From: Okapia johnstoni
Taxonomy: Eukaryota > Chordata > Mammalia > Artiodactyla > Giraffidae
NCBI GenBank assembly: GCA_024291935.2
Contig: JAGTYA010000026.1
Location: forward strand, 8,598,001-8,662,000
Reading direction: 5' to 3'
DNA: 64,000 nt
Position numbers and translations under genes: made by a program. Position 1 is the first letter of the stretch, and every line of letters begins with the position of its first letter. Below are positions 22,438 to 34,700 of the stretch, in pieces. The notes beneath the pieces are model-generated. The model did no database searches. It saw only the letters and a program-made list of their open reading frames with translations, and was not told where the DNA came from.

Positions 22438-22625
22438 TACAGTTCCCCCTTATCCTAGGAGGATGTGTTCCAAGATCCCCAGCGGATGCCCCAAACTGGA
22501 AGTCCGGAACCCTAAAATAATCTCAGCTTATCCACAGTTCTGTCTCTCCTTGATTTTTTATCCAGCGGAGGGCAGATAGAGAACTCGTGGATAACGGAGG
22601 TCTACGGTAGTTTTAAACTGCAGGA
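22438..22625 (+). mobile_element. Tigger-like DNA transposon remnant
   Basis: The start 'cagttcccccttatcc' with 'gtgttccaagatccccagcg' and the end 'cgtggataacggaggtctac' resemble the two ends of an internally deleted mammalian Tigger/mariner-type element. The assignment is from memory. Confidence 0.5.
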
Positions 22626-23089
22626 TAAACCCACTTGAGGGGATGAGCAAATTGATTGCACCGCAGTGCGATATGTATAGATAGGTATAGGAGAGCTTAA
22701 AATACTGAGTAGGGGTGGCCCCGAGCTGGGTTCAGGGGGCTCCTCTGTTCAGGGGAGGGTGTGCGGAGAGGGTTCCGGGTGAGCGGAAAGCATCCTGGCC
22801 TGTCTGCCTCAGAGGCCAGAGCAGGCTGTCCCTGTCGCCCTGGGGCGTGGAGCTCTGCGAGGCTCTAGCCACACGGGGAGGGGCCGAGTGACCTCACGCT
22901 GGCCCGGACTCTGCGGCCATTTAACTGGTTCCCATCCTGGTGGAGGCCGCTGCTGCCTTCCAAGTTCGCGAGGTGGGTGGAGCGGTACTTCCCAGCTCTT
23001 AAGGAGGGTGAGACGCTTGGGGTGGCTCTCCCGGTGTCGCAGGGTGTGTGGGGGATGGAGAACTTGGGTGAGACGGGAGTAAACAAGTT

Positions 23090-23480
23090 AGTTCGGTTTA
23101 GCTGAGCGTAGCGGCCGGGCAGGAAAGGCCGTGCGCGCGTGCGCGGCGGCGCCGCGGTCTTTCTGGGGCGCAGCCGCCCGGGCAGGTGACACCGGTCGAG
23201 CTCCCCGCCGCTGCACCGTCAGCCTCTCCGGTATCAGGTGAACCTTCCTGCCCGCCCTGCGAGGGTTCATGGCCGGGTGCCGGGGCTGGGAGGGGACCGG
23301 CAAGGACCTGGAACGGAGTGAGCCGGTCGTGGCCGGAGAATTTGGAGATCAACTGGGCACGGCCTCCTCCGCAAGAAGCTACTGGCCCCTGGGGTCTTGG
23401 GGGCGCGGTTTCTTGTTGCTGACGGCGACTCCCCGCTCCCTCCTGCCTCAGGCATTTACACAGCTGACAAAGTCAACTCC
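23090..23480 (+). promoter_or_regulatory. PLAAT3: CpG island / PLAAT3 promoter
   Basis: Highest CpG density of the window (for example the GC-only stretch 23133-23156), immediately upstream of the first PLAAT3 coding exon. GC-rich sequence begins already at about 22860. No TATA box is evident, and a CpG-island promoter with dispersed starts is expected. Possible 5' UTR exon ends are the donors CAG|GTGACA (23185/23186) and CAG|GTGAAC (23237/23238). Either could join the acceptor CCTGCCTCAG ending at 23451. Orientation is inferred from PLAAT3. Confidence 0.7.
23134..23145 (+). promoter_or_regulatory. NRF1-like site
   Basis: CGCGCGTGCGCG matches the reverse-complement form of the NRF1 consensus (YGCGCRTGCGCR) within the island. 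Binding is inferred only from the match. Confidence 0.4.
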
Positions 23481-23529
23481 AGCCTGAAATCGAGGGCCCC
23501 CATCACCCAAGAAGATGCGTGCACCCTTT
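23452..23529 (+). CDS. PLAAT3: PLAAT3 first coding exon (5 codons) with 5' UTR
   Basis: Exon inferred between an acceptor CTCCCTCCTGCCTCAG (ending 23451) and the donor GTAAGT (23530). Coding starts at ATG 23515, with A at -3, and gives only M-R-A-P-F before the 19.6 kb intron. The next exon continues P-E-P-Q-P-G-D, so the start reads MRAPF-PEPQPGD. Human PLAAT3 starts MRAPIPEPKPGD, which fixes the start codon. The 63 nt before the ATG are 5' UTR. If the acceptor is not used, the exon could extend into the island as a first exon. Confidence 0.85.
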
Positions 23530-25711
23530 GTAAGTAAGGCAGGCGTGCGTGGGCTGGGGGTGGGGGCCGTGGTTGGGCCGTGTTTGGGTGGGTCTGAGTC
23601 ATCAGAGAACGGGTCCTTGAGGATGTGCGGGCCACACCTCCATTGGGCGGTGGGCATCAGGCGTTGAGACGGTCAGTGGTTAGAGTTGTCTTAGTGTGAG
23701 TACTTGTGTGGGTAGGTCCTGTTTGCCTGAAACAGGAGCGGGGGAAGGCAGGGCCAACCTGAGCTGGGAGGCAGTAAGGAGAGACTTGCTCTGCCAAGGG
23801 CCAAGGCCCCGTCTGCCTTCCTGAGTCAGACCGGAGCACCTAGAAGGGCTCCTGGAGCGCAGTGTCTGGGACTGCACCTGCTGCCCGCCCCCCGCCTGGG
23901 TTTGACCACAGGGGCGTTTTTCTGGCCTCAGCTGAGACACTTCATGGCTCCCTGCCAGCAGTTTCCCAACTTTGGCTTTCCCTATTTCTAATCTGGGATG
24001 TGGTTCAGAAATCATAAAGGGGCTTAGCACGTGCTTCCTTTCAGCTTAGCAGGACCGGCTGCAGACAGGTTTTGAGCCTGGCTTTTGAGGAAGACATCCC
24101 TGGGATCGTGTTTACCATCATGTTCCCTAACTGTGGCACTTTGATCACATTTCCAATCCCAGAGTGACGATTATGTGACTTAATACTTCTGAAGTGCTCA
24201 GAACAGTGCTTCGCACCCATGTTAAGTGCTCACCTGTAATTCATTGTTCTGATTATGATTATGTTGTTACTATGATTATGATTAAGGTTTAATCCTTGTA
24301 AAGAGCTTAAGGCAGCGCCTGGTATTAGGGTGTACCTGGCATATTTGATACTGGGAGCAGTCATTTAAAAACATCCCTCTTCCTTATCTAACAACATTAT
24401 TTTCAGTAATAATCGTGAAATAAATATTAGTAATGGCCAGGAAAGAAACACAGTAAAGTTGCTTCTGTTGAGCTTTGAATATGAAACCATGCCGGTGAAA
24501 AAATAAAAATTGAAAAGTAGGGTAGATGTTATAGAGAAAAAGAGAAGTAATGGGTTAATAGTTTTAGTTGCATTAATGTAATTTAGAAGAAAACTTGTTC
24601 TTATAGTTAGCTTGGTTATAGTCATGAATAATGACAACATTGTAGTTTCTATTTTGTAACTTTTTCTGAAAAGTTGTCCTTGACTGTGACAAAACTGATC
24701 TTCTTTGCATATGCAACTCTCAGTAGAGGCAGACTTATCAATCTATCTTTGCTCACAGTTGATTGAAGAGCACTTTTTATTAATTTCAAAAGTTTCTCTC
24801 ATATGAAACAACAGATATACAAACAGGAAAAGCCTTAAACATTAGAATCGGTTTGTCAGAGATTCGTAACAATCCCATTTTGTAATAAATTCCAGAAACT
24901 GCAATGCTGCCTATGTCTTCAAAAATTAATTCTAGTGGCTTTAATTTTGAATTTTATTTATGTTTGTTGATCTCTAGGTTTTTTGTTCGTTTTGTTTTTT
25001 GTCTGTGCTGTTCAGCTTTTAAAACATTTTGACTAAAACATCTTCACCAGAAAATCAATCATAAGTTTTTATTTTATTTGGTGAAATTCTCCCAAGTTTT
25101 TCTTCTTTGGCAAAAACCAGAGAAAATGGCTGAATGATGGTGAACTTTGACATTTATTTAAACCACTGCTTTAGAATGAGAGTTTGGTTCCTAGTGAAAT
25201 TGATTCAGACTTTCAGACACTTCTCTTTTAATCTCTTTTCTTCTGGTGCTGGGAGCGCAGATGCTTGTCTTCTGTTTAAACACAGGAAAATGTAGGGAGG
25301 GAGTGGTAGCCCAAACTGTCAGTGAACTCGAACCGTTCTGAGCCATTCAGAACTTACTGTTGGAGCGGACACGTGGAGCTGAGTCTGTGTGTGTTGGAGC
25401 TTCACTGTATAGCTAGGTGTTCTCTGATTAGACTTCCACATAGAAAACTAAGCTTTTCAAAGAACAGGAATGTGAGCTGATTTAAAGCTCACATACATGT
25501 TATTAAATCTCAGCAGGAATTGCATGAGTTAGAACTTAGACCATTATCACTGATACTGTTTAAAAGTGTTGGCATATGGTGATAATAAACAGCAGACTGA
25601 CTCTTGGTATGTCTTATTGTTTTAAAATTCTCTACGGACGACTCTCGCCTGTTTGTCTGCACCCAGAGGATGGGTGCACTTTCCCACTCTGTGTATGCCA
25701 CTGCCTGGCTC

Positions 25712-25756
<45 letters not shown>

Positions 25757-28700
25757 TCTGTGTGTTAGTGTGTCCTTTGTCATATCCAACTCTTTGTGAC
25801 TCCATGGACTGTAGCCTGCCAGGCTCCTCTGTCCATGGAATTTCCCAGGCAAGAATACTGGAGTGGGTTGCTGTTCCTTTCTGCAGGGGATCTTCCCAAC
25901 CCAGGGATCAAACCAACATCTCCTGGATGGCAGGCGGATTCTTTGCCACTGAGCCACCTGGGAAGCCTGGCTCTTAGGACTTGACAATTGTTAGTTATTC
26001 TGATAGAAGCTCCCTGGATCTCCCTGGGTTGGAGAGGCTGCGTGTCTACCATATGGGCCCACATTTCTCCAAGCCCTTTAGTCCAGCCCTGAGGCCTCCA
26101 GGTCAGTGCCACTGTGTTCTATTAATACATTTGCTTAGGAGGTGTGGTCCAAGAGCTTTGCCTTCCCTTCTCCATGCACCCTGTCCTTAAACCCGTGGCT
26201 TGTTGAGCGGCTGCTGCTGGGTAAGTGAAGATCCAAAGCGCATCTGAGGCTCTAGATATGCAGAAATTTTTTAAAAAGTTTATTTTAAGCTGGAGGATAA
26301 TTGCTTTACAGTGTTGTGTTGGTTTCTGCTTTACAACAACACGAATCAGCTATAAGTATACACACATCCCCTCCTTCTGGAGCCTCTCTCCCACCCCTAC
26401 TCCCATCCCACCTTCTAGGTCATCACAGAGCCCTGAGTCTGCGCTACAAAACTGCTTCCCGCTAGCTTTCTGTTTTACACATGGTAGTATATGTGTGTCA
26501 GTGGTACTCTCTCAATTCATCCCACTCTCTCCTTCCCCTCCTGTGTCCACAAGTCTGTTCTCTACATCTGCATCTCTATTCCTGCCTGCAGATATGAGGA
26601 AATTGATGGGCCTGCTCTGGGCTCTGACTTGAGACTCTCTTATGGACCTCTTCACCACCCTCTAGGTTTGCCTGACATCCTGACAGATCTCTGTGGAGCT
26701 AGTTAAGGTGCAAAGGGGAGGAGGAAGAAGCAGATGCTTCAGGCAGGGCAGAGGTTCATCTGCACCGTGGAGGGGCTTGAGCAGGAAACAGTGTTCCTCT
26801 AGCCCACAAACCTCTGCTGAGAACGTTGTATGTGCCTGGCTGGCTGCCCAGTCCAGCTGTTGGGCTGGGCAGGGAAATTGATCTCTCCTTTCCCGGGGGC
26901 TCAGCCCGACAATTATAGTCATCATTATAGACAAACCGGGCTGTGGCTGATAAACACTTTCCGCTGGGAAGTCAGGGGGAGGTGCTGAGGAGTCGGAGAC
27001 AGGAGGAATGAGTAGGAATTTGATAGCAAACAGTTAAGGGCCTTGTAGGCCTAGAACACAGTGATGCAGAGACAAAGCTCACCGAGGGGGTGATGAGCAG
27101 ATGTCAGAAGCTTCCTGTGAATTACTGGGTGCAGCAAAGAGAACTTGGCCTTTGGGTTCAGGAAGACCTGTAGTGTAATCCTGGCACCACTTCTTTTTAA
27201 AAATAATTTAGTTAATGAAGTTATTTTTGGCTGTGCTGGGTCTTTGTTGCTGCGTGGGCTTTTCTCTAGTTACAGCGAGTGGGGCCTGGTCTCCAGTTGC
27301 TGTTCGCGGGCTTCTTATTGCTGTGGCTTCTCTGGTTGCAGAGCACAGGCTCTAGGGCAGGCGGGCTTCAGTAGTTGAGGCTCCCGGGCTCTAGAGCACA
27401 GACTCAGTAGCTGTGGGACCCGGGCTTAGTTGCTCTATGGCATGTAGGATGTTCCCAGATCAGGGATTGAACCCATGTCTCCTGCATTGGCAGGTGGATT
27501 CTTTACCACTGAGCCACCAGGGAAGTCCCCTGACACCACTTCTCAGGAGTTCTCTTGGGCAGGCTACTTCCCACCTCTGAGCTGTTTTCTGGTGGTTGAA
27601 ACAGGGCTGCTGTAAGGATTCCAAGTAACTTGTGGAAACCCCGAGGGGTGCCTGGTGGCAGCAGTGGTGGTTCCCAGATGAGTTCAGGGAAAGTTCTGGT
27701 TCCCATGGGCTGAGGTTCAACACGTGGAACAGGTCTGGGGCTTGTGGGAGGGTCAAGAGCCTGGGAAGGTGGATGAGTTTTGCCTCCTTTTTCCAGGATA
27801 CCCATGACCTTTGGGCTGCTGGGGCTGGACTGGTGCCCAATTGGAACTGCCACTGTCCCTCTCCGAGAAGCTGGGAGGGAAGAGGTGATGAGTCAACCCA
27901 GCCCCTCCTCTACCTTCTTGCTGGACCTGAAGCTGGGGAGTCTGGCCTCCCCCTTCACCCAGTTCCCTGCACCCACCCAGCCTGGGGCATGAGGTTGGGA
28001 CTCTCTAACAGGTGTTAAGTGGTTTTTAGAGTTCTTACCCCCATTATCTCATTCCTGACACAAACTCTGCTGGAAAAGCTCAGAGAGGTTAAGTGATTCC
28101 TGAAGGTCACACAGCAATAGAGCAAAGGGGCCTCAGTCTCAGGTGGACTGGGCTCCGCTTCTGAAAACGCAGTCTCAGACCAGACAGTATTGAGGGTGGG
28201 CTCCTCTGGGGTTTCTTTTCTTCCTAAAGTCTTTGCATTAAAACTCCCAACTCTGCCAGCAAAATCCGTTCTCAGCACCCTCTGCAGACTTCAGGGTTTC
28301 GCTTTTGTTTTGAATTATGTGCCTCTCTAGGGTTTCCCCAGAGTATCAGAAATGGAGTGGGTGAGATGAGGGATTTCCACACTCACCACAGCATGTGACT
28401 TGGGAACAAAGAGAACTTGCTTTCAGGCTGGGTTTCACAACCTCCGGAGTGTCTCCAGTTGGTCCTGGAGCTGTCTGTGAACCTTCCAAATCAAGAATAA
28501 TAAAAACACCCCCAAGAACAGCGGCAGCAAAAACTGCCATTTACAGAACACTACCTATTTGCCAGGGCTTCCTAGGTGGCCGCTAGTGGTAAAGAGCCCA
28601 CCTGCCAATGCAGGAAACACATGTTCTATCCCTGAGTCAGGAGATCCCCTGGAGGAGGGCATCACAACACACTCTTCTTTTCTTAAAAAAATAATTTGTT

Positions 28701-31700
28701 TATTTTAATTGGAGACTAGTTCCTTTACAATATTGTGGTGGGTTTTGCCATACATTGACATGAATCAGTCATGGGTATACATCCGGAACCCCCCTCCCAC
28801 CTCTCTCCCCATCCCATCCTTCAGGGTTGTCCCACTGTACTGGTTTTGAGTGCCCTGTTTCAAGCATCGAACTTGGACTGGTCATCTATTTCACATATGA
28901 TAATAACATGTTTCAATGCTATTCTCTCAAATCATCCCACTCTTGCCTTCTTCCACAGAGTTGAAAAGGTTGTTCTTTATATCTGTGTCTCTTTTGCTGT
29001 CTTGCATGTAGGGTCGTTGTTACCATCTTTCGAAATTCCATATATATGCGTTAATATACAGTATTGGTGTTTTCCTTTCTGGCTTACTTCACTCTGTATA
29101 ATAGGCTCCAGTTTCATCCATCTCATTAGAACTGATTCAAATGCATTCTTTTTAATAGCTGAGTAATATTCCATTGTGTATATGTACCACAACTTTCTTA
29201 TCCATTTGTCTGCCAGTGGATATCTAGGTTGCTTCTGTGTCCTAGCTATTGTAAACAGTGCTGCGATGAACATTGGGGTACACATGTCTCTTTCAATTCC
29301 CACTCCAGTATTTTTGCCTGGAGAATCCCATGGACAGAGGAGGCTGGTGAGGTACAGTCCATGGGGTTGCAAAGAGTCAGACACTACTGCAGCGACTGAG
29401 CATGCACCTATGTACCAGGTAGTGTTTTCTTTACAGATACAAACTTATGTGATCCTCAGGACAGTCTCCTGAATCATGTGCTGTAATTACCCTTATCTTA
29501 GAGAGCTGAGGGAACTGAGGCTGGGAGTTAGGTAACGTGCCCAAGGCTACTCGGCTAATAAGTAGTACAGCTGGAATTTGAACCCTGGCTGTATGGCTTC
29601 AGAGCCCCAAGGCTGTAATCAGTATGAAGTTTCTAAAAACCAAATGCATCCTGATTTAAACACAGTAGTCATGCTCACTAGCCTAGTTTCTGTATTTTTT
29701 TGTACACCTGAAATATTTCATTAAAAAAAAACCAACATTGACAGCCTCTTCAATAAATGGTGCTGGGAAAACTGGACAGCTACATGTAAAAGAATGAAAT
29801 TAGAACACTTCCTAACACCATACTCAAAGATAGACTCAAAATGGATTAAACACCTAAATGTAAGACCAGAAACTATAAAACTCTTAGAGGAAAACATAGG
29901 CAGAACACTCGATGACATAAATCAAAGCAAGATCCTCTGTGACCCACCTCCTAGAGTAATGGAAATAAAAACAAAAGTAAACAAGTGGGACCTGATTAAA
30001 CTTAAAAGCTTTTGCACAGCAAAGGAAACTATAAGCAAGAAGAAAAGACAACCCTCAGAATGGGAGAAAATAATAGCAAATGAAACAACTGACAAAGGAT
30101 TAACTTCCAAAATATACAAACAGCTCATACAACTCAATACCAGAAAAACAAACAACCCAATCAAAAATTGGGAAAAAGACTTACACAGACATTTCTCCAA
30201 AGAAGACATACAGATGGCTAACACATGAAAAACACATGAAAAATGCTCAACATCACTCATTATTAGAGAAATGCAAATCAAAACTATAGTGAGATATCAC
30301 CTCACACTGGTCAGAATGGCCCTCATCAAAAAGTCTACAAACAATAAATGCTGGAGAGGATGTGGAGAGAAGGGAACGCTCATGCACTGTTGGTGGGAAT
30401 GTAAATTGATGCAGCCGCTATGGAAGACGGTATGGAGATTCCTTAAAAAACTAGGAATAAAACCACCATATGACCCAGCAATCCCACTCCTAGGCATATA
30501 CCCTGAAGAAACCAAAATTGAAAGAGACACATGTATCCCATTGTTCATTGCAGCACAGAACATGGAAGCAACCTAGATGTCCATCGACAGATGAATGGAT
30601 AAAGAAGTTGTGGTACATATACACAATGGAATATTCAGTTCAGTTCAGTTGCTTAGTCGTGTCCGACTCTTTGCGACCCCATGAACCGCAGCACGCCAGG
30701 CCTCCCTGTCCATCACCATCTCCCAGGGTTTACCCAAACCCATGTCCATCGAGTCGGTGATGCTATCCAGCCATCTCATCCTCTGTCATCCCCTTCTCCT
30801 CCTGCCCCCAATCCTTCCCAGCATTAGGGTCTTTTCCAATGAGTCAACTCTTCGCATGAGGTGGCCAAAGTATTGGAGTTTCAGCTTCAACATCAGCCCT
30901 TCCAGTGAACACCCAGGACTGATCTCCCCTAGGATGGACTGGTTGGATCTCCTTGCAGTCCAAGGGACTCTCAAGAGTCTTCTCCAACACCACAGTTCAA
31001 AAGCATCAATTCTGCGGCACTCAGCTTTCTTCACCGTCCAACTCTCACATCCATACATGACCACTGGAAAAACCATAGCCTTGACTACAGGGACCTTTGT
31101 TGGCAAAGTAATGTCTCTGCTTTTTAATATGCTATCTAGGTTGGTCATAACCTTCCTTCCAAGGAGTAAGCGTCTTTTAATTTCATGGCTGCAATCACCA
31201 TCTGCAGTGATTTTGGAGCCCCCCAAAATGTAATATTACTCAGCCATAAAAAAGAATGCATTTGAGTCAGTTCTGGTGAAGTGGATGAACCTGGAACCTA
31301 TTATACAGAGTGAAGTAAGTCAGAAAGAGAAAGATAAATATCGTATTCTAACACATATATATGGAATCTAGAAAAATAGTACTCAAGAATTTATTTACAG
31401 GGCAACAATGGAGAAACAGACCCAGAGAATAGACTTATGGACATGGGGACAGGGGAGGAAAGGGTAAGATGTATGGAAGGAGTAACATGGAAACTTACAT
31501 TACCATATGTAAAATAGATAGTCAACAGGAATTTGCTGTATGGCTCAGGAAGCTCAAACAGGGGCTCTGTGTCAACCCGGAGGAGTGGGATGGGGAGGGA
31601 GACGGGAGCGAGGTTTGAAAGGGAGGGGATATATGTATACCTATGGCTGATTCATGTTGAGGTTTGACAGAAAAGAGCAAAATTCTGTTAAAAATATTCC

Positions 31701-34700
31701 TTCAATAAAAAATAATAAAAAACAACATTGCAAACTTCTGACAAGGAGGCTAAATGGGGCTGAGCGTGGGTGGACTGGAATGCTTCCTTAGTGGTCCTGA
31801 ATGAAAGAAAAACATTCCTTTTGCTTTGTTTCAACCCTTGGGTTGAAAATTCTTCTGAAAGTGCCTTTCCTTTCCCCTCTGGTCCTGTGCAGTGCCTGCA
31901 CCTGAGGGTCTCACACTGGCTCTGAGTTGCAGGAGTGAATGTGGGTTATCATGCAGGGGCAGATGGGGAAATCTGCTAGAGGGCTGGGCAGTATCCCTCC
32001 TCCTTGTGGGGGACGAGGTGGGGGGTTCAGGTTCCTATTGGCTACTTGCGGGCTGACTCTGGGTAAGTGACCTCATCTCTCAGTCTCAGTTTCCCCAACT
32101 GCAAAATGAGGTACGACTGCCCCTCTCTGTCTAGTCTTCTCTGCCCTACGGGCACCCTCTCCTGTGGTTCTCCCTCTGGGCTGCACAGTAGAATCACCCA
32201 GAGGCTTAAAAAAAAATGCCAGGCCTGGGGTCCACCTCAGGGATCCTGCTTCGGACCCAACCCTAAGATCGCCCTGAGATGCCCGCACTGCTGTGCTTTT
32301 GCTCCTGTCTGCCCCCACCCCTGTTCACCTGTCTCCATATGTCTGCTTTCCATCTATCTGCTTTTCTGCCTCCTGTGATTGCAGCAGACTGGGAGGGTTA
32401 AGAGTGAAGGATTTGGGGGACTTCTCTGGCAGTCCAGTGGTTAAGACTCAGCGCTTCCACTGCAGAGGGCACAGGTTTGATCCCTGGTCAGGAAATACCA
32501 TCTGCCACATGGTATGGCCAAAAAAAAAAAAAAAAAAAAGTGCAGGATTTGGGTTTGAATACATGCTCCCCCTCATTTTTCAAGACTTCCAACAAAAATC
32601 TCAGATGCTCCCTTTCCCAGGAGGAGGTCCTCTCCTCCTGGTCTCTCTTATACCCATTTCAGCCAGGTTTTTGCCTCCAACTCCCAATAGGAGCTGTTCT
32701 AAAGATCAGCCGTGACCTTCACCCCAGACCCCCTCCTCTGACCTCCAGACTCACACGTGCAGCTGCCCCGCTCCAGGTGGACATTTCAACCCGGTGTACC
32801 CTCCCCGCCAGCAGCCAGTCCATTCGGCCTCCTGGAAACCTTGAAGTCACATTTCACTCCTCTTTCCTTCAAACCCTCCCTCATCGCAACAGCAAATCCT
32901 GTTGAGTCTACCTTCAAAGAAGTCCAGAATCCATTATTTCTCATCCCCTGCTGCCCCCATCTTGTCTGAGCCATCAACTTCTCTCTCCATCCTCCATTCT
33001 CCCCTCTCCCCCGTCCCCCCTGCACTCCAGCCACGCTGGCCTCCTGGCTGTTCCTCAAACACACTCCTCCCTGGGGCCTTTGCTCAGGCTGTGCCCTTGG
33101 CCTGGATGTTCCCGGCGTCTGCGGGGCCCACTCTCTGCCTTCCCTGACACCCTTAGACTGTTGCAGCCCGCATCCCCCACCACCCCCACCACATCGCACT
33201 CCAGACCTCTTAACCCTGTCCTACCTTTTCTTTCTTTTTGTTTTTATTTGATATCTCTTCTATTTGATATCATCATTTACTGGGGCTTCCCTGGTGGCTC
33301 AAACGATAAAGAATCCTGCTGCAGTGCAGGAGATTCGAGTTTGATCCCTGGATCAGGAAGATCCCCTGGAGAAGGGAATGGCCCCCCACTCCAGTATTCC
33401 TGCCTGGAAAATTCCATGGACAGAGGAGGGTGGTGGGCTACAGTCCATAGGGTCATAAAGAGTCGCACACGACCGAGCAACTAAGCACACACACACTGAG
33501 GCTTTACATGCATTTGAAGAATTTCTCTCTCTCTCTCTGATACTGAACAAGAGCTCTATGAAGACAGGTATCTTGGCTTTGTTTGTGGGCATAGCCCAGG
33601 TACCCGGCTCTGTGAGCCTCTGTTGAGTGAATGAGCAAATGAATGATTCCTTTGATCCTCCCAGGCAGAGGTGAGCATCCCCAAGGTGAAAGAATTCTCA
33701 AGGGGTATCGTTGATCAGTTACACCACTTCCCTGAGGTGGGAGAGGGTGTTTGTTAAGGGCAGGGTGATTCTGCATGCATGCTGGCAACCTCCTCTCCTG
33801 TAATTTGGGCAAGGCTCGGGTCTGAGACCACAGCTTGGGATAAAGGCTGGAGGCTTGAAGTCAGGAACCCAGTGAGTTCTGGAGCCCATCAGCGTTAGAG
33901 TACATCACATGCTTGTTTTACTGCTGTTGTCACTGTTGTCATTGTCCTGGACGCCCTCGGTGCTTTACGTCTGCCTTTCACAGACGTAAGAGGAGCTTAA
34001 AGATACATACAGTTGGAATGAATAGGTGGACATATTTGTGATAAATACAGTAACACAATGGTAGAATCTAGGCGGTGGGTATATGTTCACTAAAAAATGC
34101 TTTCAACTTTGAGCATTTGAAAAATTTTCATAATAAAGTGGAGAAATAGTAAAGTTGGAAAGTATGCTATAAACTTAAAAATGCTCATTGCAGAAAAGCT
34201 GGAAAATGCAGAAAAGTAGAAGGAAACAAAATAATCACAACCACCACCCTTAGCCGGAGCACCTGGAGGGAGTCTGTTAGGGTGTTGGTGTGTATCTTTC
34301 TAGTCCTTTGTGCGTTTATTTTGTTACATAATAGTGATTGTAGGGATTACCCCAGATGGGCACACTGATGTTTATCAAACCTTCCATTGTTTTCTGATTC
34401 TAAAGCAAATATACATGTATTTACACTTTTGGAAAACTAGAAAAGAATTATAAAGAAACTTCATATCCCAAATCCCACCACCTAGTAATAAATACTGTTT
34501 ACATTTTGGTGTATTTCCATAATTTTTTTTTTTTTATATTGGTTTTCCTTTTGAAACAAACTTAAAAAAAAATGCCATTTTGTGTAAAGGTTTTTTTTTT
34601 TAACTTAAAAAATTGAGTTATCCTTGATTGTAAAGCTTTTTTATTAACCATTATATTATGGATATTCCTTGTGCTTAAGTATTCTTTTAAAATATAACTT

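Noticed and set aside
25622..26112. Several 110-130 codon frames around 25.6-26.1 kb
   Set aside because: They read through a Bov-tA SINE and its TG tail. The same peptides recur at every SINE copy.
27195..27528. tRNA gene
   Set aside because: The tRNA-like box motifs here and in the other SINE heads belong to tRNA-Glu-derived SINEs; no folded tRNA is preserved.
29794..30576. 144- and 101-codon frames as genes
   Set aside because: They are the C-terminal part of L1 ORF2 in a dead, truncated copy.
32560..33230. Long open frames on both strands
   Set aside because: Explained by the C/T-rich composition; no domain, start context or splice pattern.
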